Positions 44,802 to 53,394 of a stretch of DNA of 64,000 nucleotides are shown piece by piece. The stretch's first letter is position 1, and every line of letters starts with the position of its first letter. The stretch covers positions 62,001 to 126,000 of the forward strand of contig NZ_AULT01000010.1 of NCBI RefSeq assembly GCF_000422425.1, given 5' to 3'. The stretch comes from Oceanospirillum beijerinckii DSM 7166. GTDB taxonomy: Bacteria; Pseudomonadota; Gammaproteobacteria; Pseudomonadales; Halomonadaceae. The notes under the pieces are model-generated. The model was not told the origin of the DNA. It searched no databases and worked only from the letters and a program-made list of their open reading frames with translations. Both the position numbers and the translations under genes were made by a program.

Positions 44802-46058
44802 ATGGGCGCGCTATCCCATATACGTGTACTGGATATGAGTCGTATTCTGGCCGGTCCCTGGGCTGGTCAGATGTTGGCAGACCTGGGTGCAGATGTGATT
44901 AAGGTTGAGCGACCACAGCGTGGTGATGATACTCGCAGCTGGGGGCCACCCTGGATGGATGTGCGCTCACAGGAGCGAGGTGAAGCGGCTTATTATCTGT
45001 GTGCGAACCGTAACAAGCGCTCTCTGGCTCTGGATATTACCAGTCCTCAAGGACAAGCCGTGATTCGTAGTCTGGTGGCGGATTGCGATATTCTGCTGGA
45101 AAACTATAAGGTTGGCGGACTGAAAAAATATGGTCTGGATTACGACAGTCTTAAAGAGATCAATCCACGTCTGATCTACTGTTCCATTACCGGTTTTGGC
45201 CAAACAGGCCCTTACGCCAAACGTGCCGGGTATGATTTTCTGATTCAGGCTATGAGTGGTTTGATGAGTATTACCGGTGAGAAAGAAGGTCAACCGGGTG
45301 CGGGGCCACAGAAAGTTGGTGTGGCATTAACGGATATTCTGACCGGTATGTATGCCACGACTGGCGTCCTGGCAGCATTGGCGGCACGTGAGCGTACCGG
45401 CGAAGGTCAATATATCGACGTGGCGCTGATGGATGTGCAAGTCGCTTGCCTGGCAAACCAGTCCATGAACTATCTGGTATCCGGTCATTCACCGACACGT
45501 CTGGGTAATGCTCACCCGAATATCGTGCCTTACCAGAGTTTTGCCACGTCTGACGGTTATATGATTCTGGCTGTAGGTAACGATGACCAGTTCCGCAAGT
45601 TCTGTCTTGAAGCTGGTGTAGAGCACCTGGCTGATGATGAACGTTACTTAACGAATGCTTTACGTGTCGCGAACCGGGAAACGTTGAGTGCCACCTTGTC
45701 TGAGGTGATTATTACTCGTACTACCGCAGATTGGATTCAATCCCTGGAAGCGGTTTCTGTACCTTGTGGCCCAATTAATACCATAGGTGAAGCTTTTGCT
45801 GATCCGCAGATTCAGGCCAGAGGCATGCGTCTGAATATTCCTCATTCCCATTCAGCAGAGGGCAGTATGCCTGCGGTTGCCAACCCGTTGAAATTATCGG
45901 GTACACCCATTCAGTACGATACTCCAGCCCCTCTGCTCGGTGAGCATACCCGTGATGTGTTGAAAGAAGCAGGACTCAGTGAGCAACAGATTGAACAGCT
46001 GCATCAGCAGGGCGTGATTTCAGCTGTTTCAAGTCAAGAGGGAACAGCGGCTGAATAA
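44802..46058 (+). CDS. gcdG: Succinyl-CoA:glutarate CoA-transferase (class III, CaiB/BaiF family)
   Basis: 418 residues from ATG 44802 (GGAGGG site); this matches the usual N-terminus MGALSHIRVLDMSRILAGPWAGQ. An in-frame ATG at 44730 also has a strong AAGGAG and would add 24 residues, so two starts are possible. The catalytic Asp is D145 in GYDFLIQAMSGLM. The class III features RGDDTRSWGPP, YYLCANRNKRSLALD and GEGQYIDVALMD are clear. It activates glutarate to glutaryl-CoA for glutaryl-CoA dehydrogenase, whose gene starts at 63512. Usually the two genes are adjacent; here about 17.5 kb separates them, but both carry the same upstream element. Confidence 0.85.
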   Translation: MGALSHIRVLDMSRILAGPWAGQMLADLGADVIKVERPQRGDDTRSWGPPWMDVRSQERGEAAYYLCANRNKRSLALDITSPQGQAVIRSLVADCDILLENYKVGGLKKYGLDYDSLKEINPRLIYCSITGFGQTGPYAKRAGYDFLIQAMSGLMSITGEKEGQPGAGPQKVGVALTDILTGMYATTGVLAALAARERTGEGQYIDVALMDVQVACLANQSMNYLVSGHSPTRLGNAHPNIVPYQSFATSDGYMILAVGNDDQFRKFCLEAGVEHLADDERYLTNALRVANRETLSATLSEVIITRTTADWIQSLEAVSVPCGPINTIGEAFADPQIQARGMRLNIPHSHSAEGSMPAVANPLKLSGTPIQYDTPAPLLGEHTRDVLKEAGLSEQQIEQLHQQGVISAVSSQEGTAAE

Positions 46059-46187
46059 TTGAATTGCACTTACTATTTGAATCTAAGTGATCTGATGAGT
46101 CGATGACTGATTATCTGTATCTGCTTTTTCTAACGGTTAGATCAAAGGTTTCGACAGAGCCCTTTTCGCTGGAATGACCGTGTCTTT

Positions 46188-46215
46188 AGCCTGCCTTGTG
46201 CAGGCTTTTCTTTTC
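46188..46215 (+). terminator. Intrinsic terminator after gcdG
   Basis: AGCCTGC-CTTGT-GCAGGCT followed by TTTCTTTTCT, 130 bases after the gcdG stop. Confidence 0.75.
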
Positions 46216-46491
46216 TGTATCGTTCTATTTTGGTGAGAGGCCGCTTCTCTGAGTGGATATTTGGGAGGTCAGGTTTTATTTCCGGCTTTAAACGAAAGGT
46301 AACTGAAAAGGGGTCGCTCCAGACCCGCTTTAGGTTTATCTTATTGGACCTCCTGCTGTTATCATCCAAAGTAGTTTTATATCAAGCGGTTAGTTTTAGT
46401 GTGTTCAATAGGTATAGCAGGAAATTGATTGAGCCTGATCAAGCCCTTGGTGATAGCGTGCCAATAAGTATTTAAAACACGGAATAGAGAA
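46216..46491. other. Gap before the KfrA-like gene
   Basis: No supported gene. Overlapping frames of 75-81 codons on both strands have no ribosome site. A short hairpin GGGTC-N6-GACCC is present near 46310. The gap is AT-rich toward its 3' end and presumably carries the promoter of the next gene. Confidence 0.4.
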
Positions 46492-47433
46492 ATGAGTAGA
46501 GCAGAAATTACCTACGCCGAAGTAGCAACCGTCGCAGATTTACTTGTTTCAGAAAGTGAAACACCAAGTGCAAAAAGTATTAAAAGCAAGTTTGGGGATG
46601 AATGCAGTCTGGGGACTATACAGAAGCACTTAAGTACCTGGCGTGAAGCTCGTCAGGCAATGACGCCGCCCCGTGAGATTGAGTTATCCCCAGAGATGCA
46701 GGGGGTCTGGATTCGGGAAGTTGAACGTCAGGTTTCGTTAGCTAAAGCTGACTCCGAAGCTAATGTTGCTATGTTGACTGCTGAGTTAAATGATATGGCG
46801 ACGGAAGTTGAGCGTTTGGACGAAGATCGACGTAATATCACGAAAAATTGTGAAGAACTTCAGCAAGAAGTGGAGAATCTGCAAGAGCAACTGAGATTAC
46901 GACGCGAAGAAAACAGTAAATTATCAGAAGAACTGGCACTGGAGAAAAAGTCTGCAGAAAATGGTCGTATCTCACTGGTAAAAGAGCAGCTCAAGCTGGA
47001 TGCTTTGAAGGAACAGCAGGAAGCGCTGCGCAGCCAGTTGCTGGAATTGGAACGTGCGGTTACCGATGCGGGTAATGCCAAAAGTGATGCGAAGCGCAAA
47101 CAGTTTGAGATGGAAAAACTGTTGGCAGTAGAAGAGAGTAAGGTCGAAGGTCTGAACGAACAGAATCAGCTGAAGAGTGATCAGATTCAGCGCCTGGAGC
47201 TGGAAAAAGACTCCATGAAGCAGCAGCTAAGCAATCTGGAAAAAGAGCTGCGTGAGGCTCTGCAAAATCAGAAAAATATCGAGATTCAGGCGGCTGCAAG
47301 TGAAGGTCGTGTAAAACATCTGAGTGAAGTACAGGAAGAGCTGGTACTGGCCAAGAGCGAAATCAAAGAGCTGAAAAAGGACAATCAGAAAATTCGTGAA
47401 ATGCTCAATACCAGCTATATGTCCAAGTCTTAA
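46492..47433 (+). CDS. KfrA-like DNA-binding coiled-coil protein
   Basis: 313 residues. The N-terminal KfrA DNA-binding domain (ITYAEVATVADLLVSESETPSAKSIKSKFG in outline, then SLGTIQKHLSTWREARQ) is followed from about residue 70 to the end by one long alpha-helical coiled coil rich in Glu, Gln, Lys and Leu heptads. KfrA proteins are known from plasmids such as RK2 and R751, where they bind DNA and build a partition-linked scaffold. Here the gene is isolated between two terminators within a metabolic region, with no parA/parB or replication gene nearby. It may be a chromosomal homologue or a plasmid remnant. Confidence 0.82.
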   Translation: MSRAEITYAEVATVADLLVSESETPSAKSIKSKFGDECSLGTIQKHLSTWREARQAMTPPREIELSPEMQGVWIREVERQVSLAKADSEANVAMLTAELNDMATEVERLDEDRRNITKNCEELQQEVENLQEQLRLRREENSKLSEELALEKKSAENGRISLVKEQLKLDALKEQQEALRSQLLELERAVTDAGNAKSDAKRKQFEMEKLLAVEESKVEGLNEQNQLKSDQIQRLELEKDSMKQQLSNLEKELREALQNQKNIEIQAAASEGRVKHLSEVQEELVLAKSEIKELKKDNQKIREMLNTSYMSKS

Positions 47434-47489
47434 TCTGTCGCGTATCAAAACTGACCTTCGTTGAACTGATCGTTTAGTCATCAGTTTGA

Positions 47490-47533
47490 AAACGGCCTTA
47501 AAGTGAAAATCTCTTTAAGGCCGTTTGTTTTTC
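47490..47533 (+). terminator. Intrinsic terminator of the KfrA-like gene
   Basis: Perfect 14-bp stem AAACGGCCTTAAAG/CTTTAAGGCCGTTT with a nine-base loop and a GTTTTT tail. Confidence 0.9.
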
Positions 47534-47888
47534 TGGGCTGAGAAGCTCTGTTCTGTGAAATCATTCATCAATATGATCATCCATACCCCAGCTATCCGAG
47601 CATCATAAGCACACACACAAAAGTTTCTCTTTAGAAAATGGCTTTATTCTTCAGCCGTCGGCCAGAAAATATTGAAACACTTTTGTGTAAGTGGGTATAA
47701 GCGCACTAAACTGCGATATCAATGAATGCACTGAACGGCAAAAAACACTTCCCTGACCGCCAATATTGTTTCCTGACCAATTTTTATACTGCTTCTATCG
47801 GGTTAAACACCCGCCTGACTTTGCCAGCGGCACTGCCCTGTCGTTGGCGAACCACAACAAGAAGAGTACAAGAATAAAGGTACGAATT
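47534..47888. other. 355-base region upstream of the lactamase/hydantoinase operon
   Basis: It contains a 10-bp inverted repeat ACACAAAAGT (47615-47624) and ACTTTTGTGT (47679-47688), and an ATGCACTG octamer at 47726 that also occurs, as ATGCACAG, twice before the AraC gene. No coding frame with a ribosome site. It presumably holds the operon promoter. Confidence 0.5.
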
Positions 47889-49691
47889 ATGTCCAGTCGT
47901 GTAGATCCTATCACCCTGGCGGTCGTTCGGGGTGCGCTTGAAACCGCGCAGCGGGAGATGACCCTGACCCTGGAAAAAACCGGTCGTTCCAGTGTTTTTA
48001 ACCTGGCCCACGATTACAGTAATGCGCTGTTTGATCACTTCCCTGAAATGATTCTGCAGGGACAGGATATCCCGATTCACCTGGGTTCACTGATTCCGGC
48101 CATGAAAGAAGTGGCGGAGTATTTTGGTGATGATATCCATGAAGGCGATGTGATCTATCATAATGACCCCGCTTATAAAGGCAGCCATATTCTGGACTGC
48201 TGTATGTACAAACCAGTGTTCTATAAAGGTGAACTGGTGTTCTGGACGGTATGTAAAGGCCACCTGACCGATATTGGTGGTCCTGTGCCTGCCGGTTATA
48301 ACCCGGATGCCACCGAGATCTATGCGGAAGGCCTGCGTATTCCACCGGTGAAGTTGTGGGATAAAGGCAAACGCCGGGAAGATGTGATCAATCTGCTGCT
48401 GACCAATATGCGTGCCCGTCGTGATCAGGAAGGCGATCTGAACGCTCAGTACGGTGCCTGTCGTGTCGGTGAGCGTAACCTGTTGGCGCTGCTGGATAAA
48501 TACGGTGTTGAGCAGGTGCAGGCCTGTATTGCTGAGCTGAAAAATATGGCGGATGAGCAGATGAGAGCGCTGATCCGCGAAGTGCCGGACGGTGTCTATA
48601 CCGGCTCTGCGCTGCTGGAAGATGCCGGTCACGGTTTTGGCGAGATGGAGATCACTTCGACCATCACCATCCGTGATGACAAGGTGCATATCGAAGTGCA
48701 AAGCCCGCCTCAGGTGCCTTACTTTATCAACTCCTACGAAGGCAACTCCATGTCCGGTATCTATCTGGGCCTGATGATGTTTGCCCAGCTACCGCCGCCC
48801 TATAACGAAGGTTTGTATCGCTGTGTGACGGTGGATCTGGGAGAGAAGGGCACCTTGTGTAATGCGGAAGAACCGGCGCCTCACGTGAACTGTACCACTA
48901 CGCCGATGGAAACTCTGACCGATGCGGTGCGTAAGGCGTTTGAACAGGCGGCCCCCGAGCGTGTTACCGCCTCCTGGGGACATGCCAGCGGTATCAATAT
49001 CGCCGGTATCGACCCAAGAACCAACGAGCAGTATGTGACCATGGTGCTGGCATCGATTATCTCCGGTGCCGGTGCCACTCAGGTGATGGATGGTTGGCAC
49101 GCCTGTGGGCCGTTGTGTTGTTTTGGCGCCCTGAGTTCCGGTGATATTGAGCTGCTGGAATACTCCTATCCGATTGTCATCCGTCGTTATGGTTTGATTC
49201 AGGACAGTGGTGGTGCCGGTATGCATCGCGGCGGTTCCGGTACGGTTTGGGAGGTGGAACCGATCGATCATGAGATGACGGTGATCGCCTTTGGTGAAGG
49301 CCGTGAGATCCCGACTATGGGCGCAGCGGGTGCCGAAAACAAACTGCTGGAGCCGAAGCTGGGCAAACTGGTGGTACAGCGTGCAGACCAGTCTGAAGAG
49401 ATCCATAAGAAAAACACTATTCTGACGGTTAAGTCCGGTGAGCGTGTGGCTAACTTTAACCCCGGTGGAGGCGGTTTTGGTCATCCGTTACAGCGTGATC
49501 CTGTGGCTGTATTGGAAGATTACCGCAATGGCTTGGTTTCTCTGGAGGCGGCCAAGCTGGAGTATGGCGTGGTGTTGAATGCGGATTCTATCGGTGTTGA
49601 TCAGCAAGCTACCGAGCAACTGCGTCAGGCCCGTGGTGCCACAACAACAGATTCATCTCAATCAACCTCTACTAAACCAACGGCACAATAA
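47889..49691 (+). CDS. Hydantoinase B/oxoprolinase family protein (OplB-like lactamase subunit)
   Basis: 600 residues from ATG 47889 (AAAGG site), the standard start for the family: RVDPITLAVVRGALETAQREM. HyuB signatures are SNALFDHFPEMILQGQDIPIHLG, DVIYHNDPAYKGSHILD with metal-type Asp and His, GHLTDIGGPVPAGY, and near the end GGSGTVWEVEP and NFNPGGGGFGHPLQRDP. Together with the next gene it forms an ATP-dependent amidohydrolase that opens cyclic amides. Members act on hydantoins, 5-oxoproline and caprolactam or valerolactam, and some are carboxylases. The B-then-A gene order, the AraC gene and nearby glutarate genes favour a lactam substrate; this is inference. Confidence 0.85.
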   Translation: MSSRVDPITLAVVRGALETAQREMTLTLEKTGRSSVFNLAHDYSNALFDHFPEMILQGQDIPIHLGSLIPAMKEVAEYFGDDIHEGDVIYHNDPAYKGSHILDCCMYKPVFYKGELVFWTVCKGHLTDIGGPVPAGYNPDATEIYAEGLRIPPVKLWDKGKRREDVINLLLTNMRARRDQEGDLNAQYGACRVGERNLLALLDKYGVEQVQACIAELKNMADEQMRALIREVPDGVYTGSALLEDAGHGFGEMEITSTITIRDDKVHIEVQSPPQVPYFINSYEGNSMSGIYLGLMMFAQLPPPYNEGLYRCVTVDLGEKGTLCNAEEPAPHVNCTTTPMETLTDAVRKAFEQAAPERVTASWGHASGINIAGIDPRTNEQYVTMVLASIISGAGATQVMDGWHACGPLCCFGALSSGDIELLEYSYPIVIRRYGLIQDSGGAGMHRGGSGTVWEVEPIDHEMTVIAFGEGREIPTMGAAGAENKLLEPKLGKLVVQRADQSEEIHKKNTILTVKSGERVANFNPGGGGFGHPLQRDPVAVLEDYRNGLVSLEAAKLEYGVVLNADSIGVDQQATEQLRQARGATTTDSSQSTSTKPTAQ

Positions 49692-49703
49692 GGAGACCAG
49701 ACC

Positions 49704-51791
49704 ATGCGTAGTCAATATCGTTTAGGCATCGACGCCGGTGGCACCTTTACCGACTTTGTGCTGGCGGAAAATAACGGTGAGTTACGGGTATTTAAGAGTC
49801 CATCCACGCCACAGGATGGCACCATTGCAATTAAGGCGGGCTTAAGCCAGATCAGTGAAGCCTTGGGCAAATCCATTGAAGAGATCGTCCAGTCCTGTGA
49901 TCTGTGCATTAACGGTACCACGGTTGCGCTGAATGCGCTGATTGAGAAAAAAGGCGTTAAGGTGGGCCTGTTATGTACTGCCGGTCATGAGGACAGTCTG
50001 GAGATTCGTCTGGGCCATAAAGAAGAGGGTTATCGTTATGAGGCGGATTTCCCACCGGCTCATATGATCGCCCCTCGTCATCTGCGTAAGCCGATCAATG
50101 AGCGGGTACTGTCCAATGGCCAGATCGATCAGGCGATGGATGAGCAGGAGATCCGTGATGCCGTGGCCTACTTTAAAGCCCAGGGCGTAGAAAGTGTGGC
50201 TATCTCTTTTGTTTGGGCGGTACGTAATCCCGAGCATGAAAAACGTGCCAAAGAGATTGTGCAGGAGATGATGCCGGGGGTGTTTGTCTGTACCGGCAGT
50301 GAGGTTTATCCACAGGTGCGGGAATATACCCGTACCTCGACCACGGTGGTAAACGCTTACCTGAGTCCTGTGATGCGCCGCTATGTGGAAAAAATTGATG
50401 AGTACTTTCGTTCCTTAGGTGCTAAATATCCGGTGCGTTACTTCCAGTCCAACGGTGGTCTGGCCGTAGGCGAGGCGATGCAGGGGCGAGCGGTCAACGC
50501 CATTAATTCAGGTCCTGCTTCCGCACCGCAAGCCGGTTTGTTTGTCGGTCAGCCGTTTGATATCAACAATGTCATCACCGTGGATATGGGCGGCACCTCG
50601 TTTGATATCACCCTGACCAAAGACGGTCATACCAACCTGAATAAGAACATCGACTTCCTGCGTTATCGCATCGGTGTGCCTATGATTCAGGTGGAAACCC
50701 TGGGTGCCGGTGGTGGTTCCATCTGTCATGTGGATAAGTACGGCATGTTGCAGGTGGGCCCTGAGAGTGCCGGTGCGACACCGGGCCCTGTCTGTTACGG
50801 CAAGGGAGGTACACAGCCGACGGTGACCGATGCCAATTTGGTATTGGGCTACCTGAACCCAGCCGCGGTGCTGGGTGGGGCGATTCGTCTGGATCGTGAG
50901 GCAGCCATTCATGCGGTTAAAGCGCATGTGGCCGATCCGCTGGGTATCAGTGTCGAAAAAGCCGCTTTTGGTATCAGCACCATTGTGAATTTGAATATGG
51001 TGAATGGTATTCGCCGGGTATCCATCGAACGGGGTTATGACCCCCGTGATTTTGCCCTGTTGTGTGCCGGTGGCGCGGCGGGTATGCATATCACTGCGTT
51101 GGCGGAAGAGATCGGCAGTACCACAGTGCTGGTGCCTAAGGTGTCGTCAGTATTCTGTGCTTTTGGTCAGATTATCTCTGATGTACGTTATAACTATCTG
51201 GCTTCTGAGCCGATGCGTCTGGATGGCGAAGATGTGAACCTGGCTGCACTGAACGATAAGTTTGGTGAGCTGGAAGAGCAGGGTCGTGAGCATCTGCTAT
51301 CTGATGGTTTTGCCGATGAGCAGATCAGCTGCACTCGCAGTGTCGAAATGCGCTATGTCGGTCAGATCCATGAATGTACCGTCGAGATTCATCCCGGCAA
51401 AATCACCCAGGAGAAACTGGCGGCGATTCTGGATGATTTCCACAAGCGTCATGAAGAACTGTATACCTATAGTGAGCCGCATAACCCGGTGGAGCTGGTG
51501 AATATCGAATCCACCATGACCGGTCATGTAGCAAAACCGGACTTCCAGGACCTGATTGCCAAAGGCTCCAGTGCAGAAGAGGCCCTGATCGAATACCGTC
51601 CGGCGCTGTTTGATGCCGATGGTCACTGGATTGATACCGCGGTTTATTCCGGGCCTAAACTGGATGTGGGGCTGGAGATTCAGGGGCCTGCGATCGTGGA
51701 AGAGCCAACCACCAATATCGTGGTGCGCCCTGGTTGGACGCTGGTGCTGGAAAGCAACCATTGTTATCGCTTAACCAGAAGAGATGCCTGA
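49704..51791 (+). CDS. Hydantoinase/oxoprolinase A family protein (OplA-like, ATP-binding subunit)
   Basis: 695 residues; AAGGAG precedes the ATG, 12 bases after the HyuB stop, so the two are cotranslated in one operon. N-terminal ASKHA-type phosphate loop GIDAGGTFTDFVLAE, then INGTTVALNALIEKKGVKVGLL, EVYPQVREYTRTSTTVVNAYL, a second phosphate motif VDMGGTSFDITL near residue 295, GAGGGSICHVD, and SAGATPGPVCYGKGGTQPTVTDAN. HyuA subunits phosphorylate the cyclic amide with ATP before ring opening by HyuB. A terminator and RNA structure follow. Subunit of caprolactamase, valerolactamase (OplBA) or hydantoinase type; the exact substrate is unproven. Confidence 0.87.
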   Translation: MRSQYRLGIDAGGTFTDFVLAENNGELRVFKSPSTPQDGTIAIKAGLSQISEALGKSIEEIVQSCDLCINGTTVALNALIEKKGVKVGLLCTAGHEDSLEIRLGHKEEGYRYEADFPPAHMIAPRHLRKPINERVLSNGQIDQAMDEQEIRDAVAYFKAQGVESVAISFVWAVRNPEHEKRAKEIVQEMMPGVFVCTGSEVYPQVREYTRTSTTVVNAYLSPVMRRYVEKIDEYFRSLGAKYPVRYFQSNGGLAVGEAMQGRAVNAINSGPASAPQAGLFVGQPFDINNVITVDMGGTSFDITLTKDGHTNLNKNIDFLRYRIGVPMIQVETLGAGGGSICHVDKYGMLQVGPESAGATPGPVCYGKGGTQPTVTDANLVLGYLNPAAVLGGAIRLDREAAIHAVKAHVADPLGISVEKAAFGISTIVNLNMVNGIRRVSIERGYDPRDFALLCAGGAAGMHITALAEEIGSTTVLVPKVSSVFCAFGQIISDVRYNYLASEPMRLDGEDVNLAALNDKFGELEEQGREHLLSDGFADEQISCTRSVEMRYVGQIHECTVEIHPGKITQEKLAAILDDFHKRHEELYTYSEPHNPVELVNIESTMTGHVAKPDFQDLIAKGSSAEEALIEYRPALFDADGHWIDTAVYSGPKLDVGLEIQGPAIVEEPTTNIVVRPGWTLVLESNHCYRLTRRDA

Positions 51792-51865
51792 TCGCAGATG
51801 GACTGAATGATGTATCGAGGCTAATGGGTGGGATAGGATGTTTCGCTCGTTACAAGGCATAAAGC

Positions 51866-51966
51866 TAACTCCGATGCTCTCAGGGGACTGAGACCTCTTC
51901 TTGGGATGACTGGAGAGGTCGCGGAGTTAACCGGTTGAGTCAGATCTTTGGTCTGGCTCCTTTTTC
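51866..51966 (+). ncRNA. Candidate structured RNA with its own terminator
   Basis: Outer stem TAACTCCG (51866-51873)/CGGAGTTA (51922-51929), perfect. Inside lie a hairpin TCTCAG-GGGA-CTGAGA (51878-51893) with a GNRA-type loop, and a second hairpin GACCTCT (51892-51898)/AGAGGTC (51914-51920); these two compete for two bases. Eight bases on, a terminator stem GAGTCAGA (51937-51944)/TCTGGCTC (51952-51959) leads into TTTTT. This could be a small RNA, the processed 3' end of the operon mRNA, or a leader of the AraC gene. It does not match a riboswitch I know. Confidence 0.45.
51937..51966 (+). terminator. Intrinsic terminator after the lactamase operon
   Basis: Eight-bp stem (one G-U pair) with a seven-base loop and T5 tail, 145 bases past the HyuA stop. 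Confidence 0.75.
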
Positions 51967-52041
51967 ATTTCTGGATTTGGATCATCTATGGGCAAAAAAC
52001 AACGGATTCTTAAAACAACATAAAAGCATCTGCACCGTGTT

Positions 52042-52083
52042 ATGCACAGTGAACCCATGTGTTCATAAGCGTTCAATGCACAG
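52042..52083 (+). repeat. Direct repeat ATGCACAG x2 upstream of the AraC gene
   Basis: Copies at 52042-52049 and 52076-52083, 34 bases apart (about three helical turns), ending 66 bases before the AraC start. A related ATGCACTG lies at 47726 before the HyuB gene. AraC proteins often bind spaced direct repeats. Confidence 0.4.
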
Positions 52084-52149
52084 GTCTTTAATGCTTAAAC
52101 CGATGCAGCACATGGATATGAACTGAATAAAAATAAAAGAGGTGTTCAT

Positions 52150-53091
52150 ATGTATACCAGCTATAGTACCCACCTATTACCACCGCAGGACCGGCAGGAC
52201 TATTGGAAAGAGGTGGTCGAGCAGACCTATTTCCCTCTTGAAATCCGTTTTGCCAACCCCAGTCAGTTTCATGGTTCCCTGAGTCAGTTAAAACTGGATA
52301 AGCTTGGCCTGTCTTATCTGGCAAGTTCTTCCATCTGCTTTGAGCGCGAACAACAGCAGATCTGCAATGAACTGGAGCCCTGTTTTCTGATCACCCTGCC
52401 GTTAAATAAATCCGTCCACTTCTCTCAAGCTAACCACTCCGTCTGCTGCCAACCTGAAGGCTTTATTCTGGAACGCAGCGACCTGCCCTACCGCTTTAGT
52501 TATGACGGTGATAATGCCCTATGGGTGTTACGGGTGCCGGTCTGCGAGCTAAAAAGCAAAATTCGTGACCCGGAGCGTTATCTCTATATGCAGTTCGATC
52601 GTCGTCAGGGCGTCGGGGCGATGTTTTTTGATTATCTGCAAAGTGTGGTTAAGCAGGCGCTGTATACCGACCCGGTCACCAGTGCAGTGTTGAGCAATCA
52701 ACTGATTGACCTGTTGGTGTTGAGCTTAAAAAATGACGATAGGGTATTGATGAGCCATGAAGAGGGCATCCGCCGGGCTCATCTGGTCAATATCGAAGCT
52801 TTTGTGCGCGATAACCTGGGCCGGGCTGAGCTATCGCCGGATATGATCGCGGCGGCCTGTAATATCTCTACCCGTTATCTGCATAAACTGTTTAAAGAGT
52901 CGGATCAAACCGTGAGTCAATGGATTAAAGAACTGCGGCTACAGGCTGCGTTAAGTGATATTAAAACCCATAGAAGCACGACTCTGGCAGAGATCGCCTA
53001 TCGTTGGGGCTTTAATGATCAGGCTCATTTCTGCCGTCTGTTTAAGGCCCGTTTTAACTGTACACCCAAGGAGGTGCGCCATTCTCATTGA
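52150..53091 (+). CDS. AraC-family transcriptional regulator (OplR-like)
   Basis: 313 residues; GAGG site before the ATG. The N-terminal 190 residues are a cupin-type ligand domain of the kind found in AraC proteins with an extended effector domain (YWKEVVEQTYFPLEIRF, CFLITLPLNKSVHF, PEGFILERSDLPYRFSY). The C-terminal domain holds two helix-turn-helix motifs: LSPDMIAAACNISTRYLHKLFKE, and TLAEIAYRWGFNDQAHFCRLFKARF followed by the P-K-E family ending. It sits between the lactamase operon and the NCS1 permease gene on the same strand, like the lactam-sensing regulator OplR next to oplBA in Pseudomonas putida. Effector assignment is inferred from this context. Confidence 0.85.
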   Translation: MYTSYSTHLLPPQDRQDYWKEVVEQTYFPLEIRFANPSQFHGSLSQLKLDKLGLSYLASSSICFEREQQQICNELEPCFLITLPLNKSVHFSQANHSVCCQPEGFILERSDLPYRFSYDGDNALWVLRVPVCELKSKIRDPERYLYMQFDRRQGVGAMFFDYLQSVVKQALYTDPVTSAVLSNQLIDLLVLSLKNDDRVLMSHEEGIRRAHLVNIEAFVRDNLGRAELSPDMIAAACNISTRYLHKLFKESDQTVSQWIKELRLQAALSDIKTHRSTTLAEIAYRWGFNDQAHFCRLFKARFNCTPKEVRHSH

Positions 53092-53394
53092 GCCTGGTGC
53101 TCAATGGGTAGTGACTGCACCCCTATGGTTTGTTGCTTTAGTGGCTATTATTAGCGCGTCAGAGAGTGCTTCTGGTGTTGCGATAAGTGCTGTTTATTGC
53201 CATGAAACAGGACATTGATGATTCAAAAAAGTGTACATCGGAGATCAAATAACAGGGCGCTGATCTGCAATTAGTCAAACAGGAATACTTCTAGCCTGTA
53301 CTTATCTCTTATCCGTCTCATGACTTGATTTCGTGAAGTCTGGGTGTGCGATAGAGAAGACAAATAAGTCCATGAATAACAAAAGAGATAAGTT
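53092..53394. other. 303-base gap before the NCS1 permease
   Basis: No gene and no strong hairpin. A TGTACTTAT 9-mer at 53297 matches the tail of the GcdR-like element, but the dyad part is missing. An AAGAGATAAG purine-rich site leads into the next start. Confidence 0.35.

Noticed and set aside
46142-46475. Short frames on both strands before the KfrA-like gene
   Set aside because: No ribosome sites, overlap each other and the gcdG terminator; basic and low-complexity composition.
51878-51911. Resemblance of GGGGACTGAGACC to the CTGAGA segment of thiamine riboswitches
   Set aside because: The second conserved thiamine-box half is absent and no thiamine gene is nearby.
53297-53305. TGTACTTAT before the NCS1 permease as a fourth GcdR element
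   Set aside because: Only the last nine bases of the element are present; the TATAT/ATATA dyad is missing.
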